A DNA stretch of 64,000 bases from Planosporangium sp963837285. Lineage in GTDB: Bacteria > Actinomycetota > Actinomycetes > Mycobacteriales > Micromonosporaceae. The notes beneath the pieces were generated by a model, which saw only the letters and a program-made list of their open reading frames with translations, ran no database searches and was not told the origin of the DNA. The DNA lies in assembly GCA_963837285.1 (NCBI GenBank), contig CAWIMS010000001.1, forward strand, positions 1,984,001-2,048,000. Reading direction: 5' to 3'. Shown here in pieces: positions 26,089 through 35,428 of the stretch (position 1 is its first letter; each line of letters opens with the position of its first letter). The position numbers and the translations under genes were made by a program.

Positions 26089-27897
26089 TCAGCGGAGGCG
26101 GCCGGCGAACGCGAGTACCAGGGTTTGGGCCGCGCCGGCCGGGTCCTTCGCGACGAAGGTGCGACCGCCGGTGGCCTGCGAGATCTGCTGCAACGCCGCC
26201 GCGTCGGCCTCCGGCCCGACGGCGATGCTGATCACCGGTACCGGCTTGTCCTGCCGGCCCTCCTTGGCCAGCTTGTCGAGCAGTTGGTTGAGGTTGAGCC
26301 CACCCGGGAACTCGTTGGCGCCGTCGGTGATCAGCAGTACCGCGTTGGTGCCGTTCGGCTGCCAGCGGCCCTGCATGTCGTGCCACGCCGCGTAGATCGT
26401 GTCGTACAGCGGGGTGAAGCCGCCCGCCTGCAACGCGGCCGTGGCGGCGGTCAGCGCGCGCTGGCGGGGCTGCCCGTTGACCGGCTCGGGCAGCGGGCCG
26501 TACGGGACCAGTTCGCGGTACTCGGTGGTCTGGCCGTTGCGCATGGAGAAGTCCCACAGGCCGATGCTGGTCTGGTTGGTGAGCAGGCCGAACCCGGTCG
26601 TCGCGGTCTGCTGCATCAGTTGCAGGCGGTTGAGCTTGGTGCCGGGTACCGCCTCGGCCATCGAACCCGAGGTGTCCAGCACGACGAGCACGTCCGAGCG
26701 GCGCTGGAGCGCGGTCCACTGGCCGATGATCTGGCTGAGCGCGGCCGGGCCGGGCGTCTTGCGCGGCGGTGCCACGGTCGTCTGGAACCCCTGCTCGATC
26801 GGCAGCGAGGCGCTTCCGGTGCTCTGGTCGGGTGCGCGCAGGCCCTGCTTGCGTAGCGCGTCCTGGGCGGACGTGGTCTGGAGGTACCGCAGGAACTGGG
26901 TGGCGCCGGCGCGATGGGCGGCGTTCACCCAGCTGGCGTTCAGCACGGTGTACGGGAAGTCGGCGACCACCGGGTTCTGCGGCAGGTACACCGGGACCAT
27001 CGGCATCGCCGGGTTGCCCGCGTCGTACCCGGCGACGTCGCGTTCGAGGGCCGGGAACGCGCCGATCGCGGCCTGCGTGGCCGGGCCGGGCGCCGCCTTC
27101 TGGGCGTCGAAGAACGTGGTCGTGTCCGCGGCCACCGCCCCGAGCGACTGGGTGAACCCGATCGACGCCAGCAGTTGCTGGTCGGTGACGGTACCCGTGC
27201 CGGCCTGGTCGAGGAGCGCCAGCACCGACGCGATCCCCGCGGTGGACACGGTCGGGTCGGTGATGCCGACCCGCAGGTTGGCCCATTCCGGATGGCCGAC
27301 CTGGTTCCAGGTGTCCGGGTTGCTGAACGCGCCGAGCACCTCCTGCCAGCCGAGCTGCTTCTGCGGCCAGCCCATGGCCTGCATCACCGGCCGGCGGACC
27401 GCCAGGACCACCGGTGACGACGCGATGCTGGTCGGATCGCGCGGCAGCATCGCCGCCGCGTCCGGCCGGCTGCCGGCGACCCCGAGCCAGAGACTGGAGT
27501 CGGGGACCCAGACGTCCGGCTGCGACCCGTCGCGTACCGCGTCCCAGGACGGCCCGAGAGCGCTCGCCACCTGGCTCGGGTCCTTCGGTACGACGGCCGC
27601 CGCGACGCACCGACCCTGGTACGACGGGTTGGTGCCGTTCCACTGGCGGGCGAGCCCGTTCAGGGCCGAGAACTCGGCGGGCGCGACGGCGACGAAGAAG
27701 ATCTCCTGCTGGCCGCTGCAACCGCTGCGCGATCCGCTTGCCGAGGTGAGTCGCCATCCAACGATAGAGCCGATACCGAGAATTGCTACGGAGAGTATAA
27801 CTGTCGGTAACAACCAGCGCCGTTGTGTCGATGGCCCGGCGAGCGGTCCTCGAGGGTGATGGGACGGTACGTCAGCGCTTGACCTGCTGACAGACAT
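26089..27897 (-). CDS. Membrane-anchored protein with solute-binding-like and von Willebrand A domains
   Basis: This 602-residue protein starts at the ATG 27897, six bases after GGAGG. A short basic N-terminus is followed by one transmembrane helix (about residues 28-50, TVILSVAILGIGSIVG). The first half outside the membrane looks like a type 1/2 periplasmic solute-binding fold. The C-terminal 200 residues form a von Willebrand A domain with an intact MIDAS (DTSGSMAE, later ITDGANEFPGG), so metal-dependent protein binding is plausible. The combination occurs in actinobacteria; its role is unknown. It is divergent from the Ser/Thr kinase gene. Confidence 0.8.
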   Translation of the reverse strand: MSVSRSSADVPSHHPRGPLAGPSTQRRWLLPTVILSVAILGIGSIVGWRLTSASGSRSGCSGQQEIFFVAVAPAEFSALNGLARQWNGTNPSYQGRCVAAAVVPKDPSQVASALGPSWDAVRDGSQPDVWVPDSSLWLGVAGSRPDAAAMLPRDPTSIASSPVVLAVRRPVMQAMGWPQKQLGWQEVLGAFSNPDTWNQVGHPEWANLRVGITDPTVSTAGIASVLALLDQAGTGTVTDQQLLASIGFTQSLGAVAADTTTFFDAQKAAPGPATQAAIGAFPALERDVAGYDAGNPAMPMVPVYLPQNPVVADFPYTVLNASWVNAAHRAGATQFLRYLQTTSAQDALRKQGLRAPDQSTGSASLPIEQGFQTTVAPPRKTPGPAALSQIIGQWTALQRRSDVLVVLDTSGSMAEAVPGTKLNRLQLMQQTATTGFGLLTNQTSIGLWDFSMRNGQTTEYRELVPYGPLPEPVNGQPRQRALTAATAALQAGGFTPLYDTIYAAWHDMQGRWQPNGTNAVLLITDGANEFPGGLNLNQLLDKLAKEGRQDKPVPVISIAVGPEADAAALQQISQATGGRTFVAKDPAGAAQTLVLAFAGRLR

Positions 27898-28063
27898 CGC
27901 CAGCCTCCTGAGACCGATAGCGACGAGTGGATGAGTCCGGGGCACGAGTACCTGACGTATTGTGGCGGCAATCACCGCCCGCCACCATGGCCTGCCCGGT
28001 GATGGATTCCGATGAAGGTGCAGGTTTCCCATCGACACCGGTAGCCGTGAGGACGCCAGGATC

Positions 28064-29644
28064 GTGCAGCCGCTTGCGAACGAGTACGAACTGACCGAGC
28101 TCATCGGCCGTGGACCGAACGGTACCGTCTGGCGTGCGCAACAGCGCGCGACCGGCGAGGTACTCGCGGTGAAACTGCTGAGTGCGCAGCTTGTCAGGGA
28201 TCCGGCGGTGGTCGACCGGCTCAATCGGGAACGTCATGTCCTGACCGCGTTCATCCATCCGGCCGACGTCAGGGTCCGCGAGCTGAGCAGCCACGGTGGC
28301 GACCTGGCCCTGGTGACCGAGCTGGTGGCCGGCTCCGACCTGCGCCGCCACCTGGTCCACCTCGGGCCGTTCGCGCCGGCGCTCGCTGCCCGGATCATCG
28401 GGGCCGCCGCCGATGCGCTGGCCGCGGCCCACGACGTCGGCGTGGTCCACTGTGACATCAAGCCGTCGAACCTGCTGCTGGAGCGGCCGTCCGGGGACGT
28501 CCGGATCACCGATCACCGGCTGGCCCGGCTGATCCGCGGGTACGGCGAGGGGGCGGAGCGGTTCTCCGACCCGGGGTATGCCGCGCCGGAGGTGATCCTC
28601 GGCGGCCCGCCGGTCCCCGCTACCGACGTGTACGCCCTGGGTCTGGTCTTGTACGAGCTGCTCGCCGGGGTGCCGCTGTGCGCCGGCAACGACCCGATCG
28701 ACGTGCTGTCGCAGCACCTGCGGCGCCGGCCGGTCGTCACCCTGGACACCGTGCCCGAGCTGCGCCAGGTGGTTCAGGACTGCCTGGCGGTGGACCCGGC
28801 GATCCGGCCGCCGGCGCAGGAGGTGGCGGTCCGGCTGCGGCGGTTGGTGCCCGTCCTGCCCGGCGACCCCGAGGTCCGCGCCTGGCCGCCGGGCGCCCCG
28901 GTGCCGAACGGCCGGCCGCCGGCGATCGAACGGCCGCGCCCGGCCCTGGACGGCGCCACCGAGGCGCTGGAGCTGTCCTGGCAGCCGGCCGAGCGGCCCC
29001 GGCAGGCAACCGAGTTACGCCCGGCGGTACCGCTGCGGGGACTGCGCGGCCGGCCGGCCGTCCTCGTCACGTTCGCCGCGCTGCTGCTGCTTGCCGGCGT
29101 GGTCGCGGCGGTGGTCGTCATCCTGCCCGGGCGCGGTGGCGACCAGCAGGGCGGTGCGCTCTCCGGGCCCTCGGCGGGCGCCAGCCCCAGCCTGGCGTCG
29201 GCGGCGTCGGTGCCGGATCCACCGGCGGTGGTCAGTTCGACGTCCGTCGACGGCGCCACCGCGTTCGTGAAGTACTGGTTCGACACCCTCAACTACGCGC
29301 TCACCACCGGCAACACCGCCCCGGTCGAGGCGGTGAGCAGCCCGGACTGCGAGACCTGCGCGACCGTGACGAAGGCGATCAAGGACGGGTACCAGAGCGG
29401 CGGCAGGCTGCGCGGCGGCGAGTACACCATCCGCCAGATCACCACGGACAACTTCTTCACCGTCGCCGAGCCGGACGTCGACATCGTCTTCGACCGCAGC
29501 CCCCGGTCCACCGTGACCGCGACCGGCCAGCAGGTCACCGTCCTCCCCGGGACGACCTTCGCCACCGCGCAGATCCTGCTCGAACGCTCCGGCAACAAGT
29601 GGCGGATAAGGTCGCTGCTGACGTCCGCCACGCCGTTCGCGTAG
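28064..29644 (+). CDS. Transmembrane Ser/Thr protein kinase with altered DFG motif and DUF6318 ectodomain
   Basis: This 526-residue PASTA-less kinase has a glycine loop IGRGPNGTVW, the catalytic lysine in VLAVKLL and the catalytic loop HCDIKPSNLLL. The magnesium motif reads DHRLAR instead of DFGLAR; the aspartate is kept but Phe-Gly is lost. A Pro/Arg-rich linker precedes a transmembrane helix at about residues 328-352 (LLLLAGVVAAVVVI). The C-terminal ectodomain, with FVKYWFDTLNYALTTG and a CETC cysteine pair, resembles DUF6318, found at the end of many actinobacterial kinases. Activity is uncertain because of the motif change. Confidence 0.83.
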   Translation: MQPLANEYELTELIGRGPNGTVWRAQQRATGEVLAVKLLSAQLVRDPAVVDRLNRERHVLTAFIHPADVRVRELSSHGGDLALVTELVAGSDLRRHLVHLGPFAPALAARIIGAAADALAAAHDVGVVHCDIKPSNLLLERPSGDVRITDHRLARLIRGYGEGAERFSDPGYAAPEVILGGPPVPATDVYALGLVLYELLAGVPLCAGNDPIDVLSQHLRRRPVVTLDTVPELRQVVQDCLAVDPAIRPPAQEVAVRLRRLVPVLPGDPEVRAWPPGAPVPNGRPPAIERPRPALDGATEALELSWQPAERPRQATELRPAVPLRGLRGRPAVLVTFAALLLLAGVVAAVVVILPGRGGDQQGGALSGPSAGASPSLASAASVPDPPAVVSSTSVDGATAFVKYWFDTLNYALTTGNTAPVEAVSSPDCETCATVTKAIKDGYQSGGRLRGGEYTIRQITTDNFFTVAEPDVDIVFDRSPRSTVTATGQQVTVLPGTTFATAQILLERSGNKWRIRSLLTSATPFA

Positions 29645-29784
29645 GGAGGGATTCGTCGGTACCGGCCGCCCGGATTGGTTCATGAAGTAAATCCGACACC
29701 CCGCCAACCAGCCATCCTTCCGCTCCGAACACCCGTCGATACCAGCGGTCACCCGAGCCGCCGGTACGGGCGGAAGGATCCACA

Positions 29785-31467
29785 ATGCACACCAGTCCAC
29801 GCAGAGCGGTCGCCGCACTGGCGGCCGGCATGGTGCTGGCCGGCGCGGTCTACACATTGGGCCCAGCCGTGGCCAGCGCATCCAGTCACCGGGAGGCGCC
29901 GCTCATCGCCGCCGACCCGGCCGTCGACAACACCGACCTGTACGCGTTCGTCAGCCCCGAACGACCCGACTACGTGACGTTCGTGGCCAACTTCATCCCG
30001 TTCGAGGAGCCGGGCGGCGGGCCCAACTTCTACCCGTTCGCCACCGACGCCACGTACAACATCCACGTCGACAGCGACGGCGACGCCAAGGCGGACGCGG
30101 TCTTCCGGTACACCTTCAAGACCATCGACAAGCGTGGCAACAACACGTTCCTGTACAACAACGGGCCGGTCACCTCGCTCGACGACGAGAACCTGCTGGT
30201 CCGCCAGACGTACACGCTGGAGTCGTCGTTCGACGGCGCGCCGTTCAAGACCCGGATCAAGGACGCCCCGGTGGCGCCCTCGCGGGTCGGCCCGGCGTCG
30301 ATGCCCGACTACAAGAAGCTCCGCGACCAGGCCACGACCACCCTGCCGGGCGGCTGGAAGAGCTTCGCCGGCCAGGCCGACGACCCGTTCTTCCTCGACC
30401 TGCGGGTCTTCGACCTGCTGTACGGCGGCAACCTGAGCGAGGTCGGGCAGGACACGCTCGCCGGGTACAACGTCAACAGCATCGCCCTCCAGGTCCCGTT
30501 CAAGGACGTGGCGCTGCGTGGGGACGCGAAGCGCAACCCGGTGATCGGCGTGTGGACCACGACGACCCGGTCGAAGGTGCGGGTCACCGGTCCCGGCTCC
30601 GCCAGCCCGGACTCGGCCGGCGAGGACTTCTTCTCGCGCGACAGCCAGGTGCAGGTCTCCCGGCTGGGTAACCCGCTGGTCAACGAGGTCGTCGTGCCGG
30701 CCGGCCGCAAGGACGCGTTCAACTCCATCTCCCCGGACAAGGACGCCGGGATTCCCGAGGTGGTCGACCGGGTCAACAACCCGGAGGTACCGCGGCTGAT
30801 CGAGTCGATCTACGGGGTGCCCGCACCGGCCACGCCACGGACCGACCTGGCCGAGATCTTCCTGACCGGCATCACCACCAAGGCCGGCGGCCCGATCAAG
30901 GCCGACCTCAACTCGCAGTTGAACAACGCCGACGTCAACCCCTCCCGGTTCCGGCCGTCGGAGATGCTGCGGCTCAACCTGTCGGTACCGGTGGCCGGCA
31001 AGCCCAACCGGCTCGGCCTGCTGGCCGGTGACAAGCAGGGCTTCCCGAACGGGCGCAGGCTCACCGACGACGTCGTCGACATCGAACTGCAGGCGCTGGA
31101 AGGCGCGGCGCAGACCGGCAAGATCGTGGACGCGCTCGCCGCCGGTGACAAGGTCGACGCGAACGACCAGAAGTTCGGTGGCACGTTCCCGTACGTGGCG
31201 CTGCCGGGCGGGTCCGCGGTCAACTCCCGGGCCGGCGGCTCCGCCCCGATGGGTCTGTCCAAAGGGGACTCGAACGGGACGGCCGCTGACAATCCCTCCA
31301 CCAAGCCGGCCGCGTCCGTCAGCGACTCGCGTACCCCGCAGACCCTGGCCCTGGGCGCGCTCGCCGCGGCCGCCGGGCTGTCGGTCTTCACCCTGCTGAT
31401 GCTGCGCTGGTGGCGGCGGCGTCGCCCGCAACAACTGTTCCCATCCAACGACACCCTTCCCATCTAG
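29785..31467 (+). CDS. Exported DUF4331 protein with C-terminal membrane anchor
   Basis: This 560-residue protein has a signal peptide ending near ASASS and then the family opening SSHREAPLIAADPAVDNTD. DUF4331 proteins are large secreted beta-rich proteins of unknown function. TDLYAFVSPERPDYVT and PFKDVAL motifs are typical. A C-terminal helix (about residues 519-540) followed by arginines (RWWRRRR) anchors it. It is the first gene of an operon with a TPR protein and a NicO-like transporter, an arrangement that suggests a joint envelope role. Confidence 0.85.
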   Translation: MHTSPRRAVAALAAGMVLAGAVYTLGPAVASASSHREAPLIAADPAVDNTDLYAFVSPERPDYVTFVANFIPFEEPGGGPNFYPFATDATYNIHVDSDGDAKADAVFRYTFKTIDKRGNNTFLYNNGPVTSLDDENLLVRQTYTLESSFDGAPFKTRIKDAPVAPSRVGPASMPDYKKLRDQATTTLPGGWKSFAGQADDPFFLDLRVFDLLYGGNLSEVGQDTLAGYNVNSIALQVPFKDVALRGDAKRNPVIGVWTTTTRSKVRVTGPGSASPDSAGEDFFSRDSQVQVSRLGNPLVNEVVVPAGRKDAFNSISPDKDAGIPEVVDRVNNPEVPRLIESIYGVPAPATPRTDLAEIFLTGITTKAGGPIKADLNSQLNNADVNPSRFRPSEMLRLNLSVPVAGKPNRLGLLAGDKQGFPNGRRLTDDVVDIELQALEGAAQTGKIVDALAAGDKVDANDQKFGGTFPYVALPGGSAVNSRAGGSAPMGLSKGDSNGTAADNPSTKPAASVSDSRTPQTLALGALAAAAGLSVFTLLMLRWWRRRRPQQLFPSNDTLPI

Positions 31468-31528
31468 CCGCTCACATTGGCGCGCCGCCCGGACTCGGGC
31501 GGCGCGCCGAACCTCAGGAGGGATTCCG

Positions 31529-32818
31529 GTGTTGAAAAAGCTTGTACTGGCCGGCGTCATCGCTGCGGCGCTGCTGGCGATCGGCGGCGTGTTCGGCGGC
31601 GGATCGGCCTCCCCGGCCCGGGTGTCCACAGTGGTCAAGCCGGGCGGCGACCGGCTCGCGGACAGCATCGCCCGCACCCAGCAACGGCTGCGCGAGCTGC
31701 CCGGTGACTGGCAGACCTGGGCGGCGCTCGGCTCCGCGTACCTGGAGCAGGGCCGGGTCACCGCCGACCCGACGTACTACCCGAAGGCCGAGGGCGCGGC
31801 CCGCCGGTCGCTTTCGATCCACCCGGACGGCAACGCCGACGCGCTGGTCGCGCTCGGCACCCTGGCAGCCGCCCGCCACGACTTCGCCGGCGCCCGCGAC
31901 CGGGCGCTCGCCGCGATCGCGATCAACGGGTACGACGCGGCGGCGTACGGGGTACTCGCCGACGCGCGTACCCAACTGGGCGACGCGGCCGGTGCCACCG
32001 ACGCCGTCCAGCACATGCTCGACCTGCGGCCGGGGCTCGCCGCGTACGCCCGCGGTTCCTACGACCTGGAGCAGCGCGGACGGGTGACCGAGGCAGCCGG
32101 CCTGATGCTCCGCGCGCTCGACTCGGCGGTCGACCCGCACGACATCGCGTTCTGCCGGGTCCAGCTCGGCGACCTCGCCTGGCAGACCGGCCACCTCGCC
32201 GGCGCGACCCGTGAGTACGACGCCGCGCTGGTCGCCGACCCGACCTCGATCGCCGGCCTGCGTGGACGGGCCCGGGTCGCGGCGGCCGCCGGTCACGTCG
32301 AGGCGGCTGTGACGGGCTACGCCGAGGTGGCCCGGCGCTCGCCGACCCCTGGATACCTGCTGGAGTACGCCGAACTGCTGCGCGCGGCCGGGCGTACCGC
32401 GGACGCCGACGCCCAGCTCCAACTGGCCGGGATCGCGCAGAAACTGTTCACCGACAACGGTGGCGTCGACGGCCTGACCGGCGCGGCGCTCGCGGTCGCG
32501 ACCGGCGACGTGGCCGAAGCGGTGCGCCAGGCGCAGAGCGAGTGGGACCGGCGCCAGTTCGCCGACGTCGCCGACATGCTCGGCTGGACGCTGCACCTCG
32601 CCGGCCGGGACGGCGACGCGCTGCCCCTCGCACAGCGGGCGGCGGCCACCGGCGCCCGGTCGGCGTCGTACGCCTACCACCTCGGCGCGATCGAGCTGGC
32701 GCTCGGGCAGCGGGACGCCGCGCGGGCAGACCTGAGCCGCGCTCTCGCGACCAACCCGCACTTCTCGCCGCTGGACGCGCCACAGGCGCAACGGCTGCTC
32801 GCGGGAGTGTCGGGATGA
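31529..32818 (+). CDS. Exported tetratricopeptide-repeat protein
   Basis: This 429-residue protein has an N-terminal export signal (VLAGVIAAALLAIGGV). The rest is TPR-like helical repeats (TWAALGSAYLEQGR, ALVALGTLAAARHDFAGA, FCRVQLGDLAWQTGHL). TPR domains scaffold protein complexes. The GTG at 31529 follows AGGAGGG. It overlaps the next gene by four bases (ATGA) and follows the DUF4331 gene by about 60 bp, so the three are likely one operon. Confidence 0.8.
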   Translation: MLKKLVLAGVIAAALLAIGGVFGGGSASPARVSTVVKPGGDRLADSIARTQQRLRELPGDWQTWAALGSAYLEQGRVTADPTYYPKAEGAARRSLSIHPDGNADALVALGTLAAARHDFAGARDRALAAIAINGYDAAAYGVLADARTQLGDAAGATDAVQHMLDLRPGLAAYARGSYDLEQRGRVTEAAGLMLRALDSAVDPHDIAFCRVQLGDLAWQTGHLAGATREYDAALVADPTSIAGLRGRARVAAAAGHVEAAVTGYAEVARRSPTPGYLLEYAELLRAAGRTADADAQLQLAGIAQKLFTDNGGVDGLTGAALAVATGDVAEAVRQAQSEWDRRQFADVADMLGWTLHLAGRDGDALPLAQRAAATGARSASYAYHLGAIELALGQRDAARADLSRALATNPHFSPLDAPQAQRLLAGVSG

Positions 32819-34224
32819 AGCGCTGGCTGGTTCTGCCGCTCATCGTGCTCGGCGTCTTTCTGCTGCCGGCCCGGCCGGCCGCGGCGCATCCGCTCGGCAA
32901 CTTCTCGGTCAACCAGTACGACGGGCTGACCCTGCGCCCGGACCGGGTCGAGGTCGCGGCCGTGGTGGACGTCGCCGAGATCCCCACGGTGCAGGAGAAG
33001 TCCAGTGTGGACACCGACCGGGACGGTACGGTGACCGATCCGGAGCGGGCGGCCTACGCCGGCACCGCCTGCCGCGAGGTTGCCGGGTCGCTTCCCGGGC
33101 ACGCCGGCCGGGAGCCGCTGCGCTGGACGGTCGTCAGGTCGGACTTCGGGTACGCGCCCGGTGCCGGCGGGCTGTCGACCAGCCGGCTGACCTGTTCGCT
33201 CACCGCACCGGCTGCACTGACCGCGCCGACCACGGTGACAATCGACAACCGGTACCGGACCGACCGGGTCGGCTGGCGCGAGATGACCGCCACCGGCGAC
33301 GGGGTACGCCTGGTCCGCCCGGCGCTGCCCAGCCGCAGCGTCAGCGACGAACTGCGGGCGTACCCGGCGGATCTGCTGTCCTCGGCGCTGGACGTCCGGT
33401 CGGCGGCTCTGAAGGTCGAGCCCGGCTCGGCCGGCCCCGCTGGCTCTGATGCCGGATCGGCATCAGCGGCGCCGCGCGGGAGCGCCCTGACCCGCTGGAC
33501 CGCCGCCGCCGAACACCACTTCCAGGTCGTCGCCGGTGGGCGCATCACCCCGGTGGTCGCCCTTCTCGCGGTACTGCTGGCGGTGCTACTCGGCGCCGGC
33601 CACGCCGCCCTGCCCGGCCACGGGAAGACGGTCATCGCGGTGTCGCTGGCCGGCCGGCAGCGGCGGTTGCGGGACGTGTTCATGATCGGCGGCGTGGTCA
33701 CGTTGACCCACACCGGCGGGGTACTGGTCGTCGGCCTGCTGCTGTCGACCTCGACGGCGTTCGCCGGGGAGCGGGTACTCGGCATACTCGGGATCGCCAG
33801 CGGCCTGCTGGTCACCTGCGTCGGGGTGGGCATGCTGATCTCGTCCCGCCGACGTCACGATCACCATCACCACTCACACGACCACCCGCACAGTCACGGG
33901 AGTGGTCGGTGGAGCCTGGCCGGGGTCGGTCTCGCCGGTGGCCTGGTACCCAGTCCGTCCGCCCTGGTGGTACTGCTCGGCGCGATCGGCCTCGGCCGGG
34001 TCTGGTTCGGTGTCCTACTCGTCGTCGCGTACGGGCTGGGCATGGCGGGGACGCTCACCGCCGCCGGCCTGTTGCTGTTGTCGGTACAACGGCGGCTGGC
34101 CGGTCGTACCAACGTGTTTTCGCGGTGGGGCGCACGCTTCCGCACCACGGCACCCACCGCGACCGCTACGTTGGTCGTGATCGTAGGCCTGGGCCTCGCA
34201 CTGCGCGCCGCAGTGTCCCCCTAG
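32815..34224 (+). CDS. Nickel/cobalt efflux-family (NicO/RcnA-like) membrane protein
   Basis: This 469-residue protein has a signal peptide ending near PAAAHPLG, then an extracytoplasmic domain of about 200 residues. The C-terminal membrane domain has about six helices and the family motifs GHAALPGHGKTVIAVSL and TLTHTGGVL. A histidine-rich cytoplasmic loop (HDHHHHSHDHPHSH) could bind metal. The family moves Ni(II) or Co(II), but the fused ectodomain and the DUF4331/TPR neighbours leave the substrate open. Its start overlaps the TPR gene stop. Confidence 0.83.
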   Translation: MKRWLVLPLIVLGVFLLPARPAAAHPLGNFSVNQYDGLTLRPDRVEVAAVVDVAEIPTVQEKSSVDTDRDGTVTDPERAAYAGTACREVAGSLPGHAGREPLRWTVVRSDFGYAPGAGGLSTSRLTCSLTAPAALTAPTTVTIDNRYRTDRVGWREMTATGDGVRLVRPALPSRSVSDELRAYPADLLSSALDVRSAALKVEPGSAGPAGSDAGSASAAPRGSALTRWTAAAEHHFQVVAGGRITPVVALLAVLLAVLLGAGHAALPGHGKTVIAVSLAGRQRRLRDVFMIGGVVTLTHTGGVLVVGLLLSTSTAFAGERVLGILGIASGLLVTCVGVGMLISSRRRHDHHHHSHDHPHSHGSGRWSLAGVGLAGGLVPSPSALVVLLGAIGLGRVWFGVLLVVAYGLGMAGTLTAAGLLLLSVQRRLAGRTNVFSRWGARFRTTAPTATATLVVIVGLGLALRAAVSP

Positions 34225-34229
34225 CCCGC

Positions 34230-34288
34230 CGATCTAGGACGAATGGTGGTTGGTTTGCCCGTTCCATTCCACCATTCGTCCTAGATCG
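34230..34288. terminator. Perfect 20-bp hairpin between convergent genes
   Basis: The arms 34230-34249 and 34269-34288 match perfectly and enclose a 19-base loop. The stem begins CGATCTAGGACGAATGGTG, identical to the stem of the hairpin at 55061-55123. The right arm contains the TAG stop of the DinB-like gene. Probable two-way terminator. Confidence 0.78.
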
Positions 34289-34853
34289 ACGACACGGGGG
34301 CGGCGCGGGTAGCCCGGTACAGGTCACGTAGCAGGCAGATCTCGGCCCCGTGGTGCATGACCTCGCGGCTGATGTGCAGGACCAGAGCGGCCATCGGGTC
34401 GTCCGCGAAACCCGCGCCTCTCGGGCCGAGCGGGCGGCGCAGCGCTTCCTCGTCGAGGCTCGCGATCCCGTCGTGCCACTGGGTGTAGGACCGCTCCAGG
34501 AACGTGATCGCGTCGGCCGCCGTGCCGGGCAGGTCGGCCGGCACCAGCCGGGGGTCGAACATGTTCGCGTCGTCCGGTACGTCGGCGCCGAAGAACGCGT
34601 TCGCGCGGTTGGCCAGGCAGTATGCGCCGACGTGAACGAGCCGCCACGCGATGGTCGTGAACGGGGGCGGGCCGGACGGTCGGCCGTGGTCGGCCTCCCA
34701 CCGGCCGTCGGGGCGCGGACGCAGAGTCCAGCAGCCGTCGACAGGCTCCCAGAAGTACTCCTCGTCGGTCAGACCGTCCAGCCTGGGCCGCAGGTGGGCG
34801 TCCCAGTAGAACTCCAGTTGGCCGACGAGCTGCGTACCCCAGTCGAAAGTCAT
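34281..34853 (-). CDS. DinB-like four-helix protein
   Basis: This 190-residue protein resembles the DinB/YfiT superfamily of metal-binding four-helix bundles. Metal-ligand histidines are plausibly in WRLVHVGAYC and HISREVMHHGAEIC, the two canonical positions. Many members act in thiol-dependent detoxification or are uncharacterised; no substrate is assigned. The ATG at 34853 gives MTFDWGTQLVGQLEFYWDAH. It is divergent from the broken WYL-type regulator. Confidence 0.78.
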   Translation of the reverse strand: MTFDWGTQLVGQLEFYWDAHLRPRLDGLTDEEYFWEPVDGCWTLRPRPDGRWEADHGRPSGPPPFTTIAWRLVHVGAYCLANRANAFFGADVPDDANMFDPRLVPADLPGTAADAITFLERSYTQWHDGIASLDEEALRRPLGPRGAGFADDPMAALVLHISREVMHHGAEICLLRDLYRATRAAPVSSI

Positions 34854-34901
34854 CCGCTGAGCGTAGGGGCGAATGACGACAACGCATGTCATATTTTGAT
34901 C

Positions 34902-35042
34902 GTGCGAGCCGAGCGACTCCTGACGATCCTGCACCTGCTCCAGGCGCACACCCAGTTGACCGCACGGGACCTGGCGCGGCGGCTGGAGGTTTCCACCCGC
35001 ACGGTGCAACGCGATCTCGACGCGCTCAGCCTGGCCGGTGCC
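34902..35042 (+). pseudogene. 5' fragment of a WYL/DeoR-type regulator, cut at an element junction
   Basis: From GTG 34902 the frame encodes VRAERLLTILHLLQAHTQL followed by LTARDLARRLEVSTRTVQRD, the N-terminal helix-turn-helix of WYL-domain regulators, ending at LDALSLAG. Resemblance then stops at about 35041 and the reading continues into unrelated sequence. About 270 residues including the WYL domain are missing, and I do not find them elsewhere in the window. The truncation coincides with the truncated end of the zinc-ribbon gene on the other strand. Close to the DinB gene, a common partner of such regulators. Confidence 0.72.
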
Positions 35043-35184
35043 GCAGGCCGCCCAACATCACCGGCACCAGGAGGCGGTTGCACAGCTCGCAGGACAGCAG
35101 GCCGCTGAGCAGGTAGAGGCCGTCATCGGCGGGGGGGTAACGGGCGTTGTGGGCGGCTCGGTCATCGCTGGTGCCCGTGGTCAC
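35041..35184 (-). pseudogene. Truncated small zinc-ribbon protein
   Basis: GTG 35184 overlaps the stop of the upstream gene (GTGA). The product includes GLYLLSGLLSCELCNRLLV, similar to the zinc ribbon at the end of large serine recombinases and to the intact neighbour at 35429-35755. The frame loses resemblance at about 35041, exactly where the WYL-type regulator from the other side is also cut. The second cysteine pair is missing, so a functional ribbon is unlikely. Confidence 0.65.
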
Positions 35185-35425
35185 ATGCCGGGGTCGGCGT
35201 GGCGGTTGTTCGGCCCGCCCCGGCTGCGCAGCTTGATCCCTGCCCCTGTCAGCCGGTTGTGGATGGTGCCGTAGCCGAGTCCCATGGCCTTGGCAATCTG
35301 CCGGATGGATTGCCCTTGCTCGTACCGGCGAGCGGCTTCCTCGGCTTCCTGTTGCGCTGCAATGCGCGGTGTTCTGGCCTGCCGGTACTGGCAACGGCAA
35401 CTGTCGCTATCTGTGGCTTGCTCAT
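35181..35425 (-). pseudogene. Helix-turn-helix protein gene with one apparent frameshift
   Basis: ATG 35425 begins MSKPQIATVAVASTG. In another frame the sequence continues EEAARRYEQGQSIRQIAKA, MGLGYGTIHNRL and KLRSRGG before TGA at 35181. This matches the small actinobacterial helix-turn-helix proteins with an (E/A)G.SIR.IA...G.SYG.(I/V)H signature and a final RGG. The 245-bp span is two bases more than a multiple of three, so a single missing base near 35355 would restore an 81-residue protein. Either a true break or a sequence error. Confidence 0.6.
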
Positions 35426-35428
35426 GCG

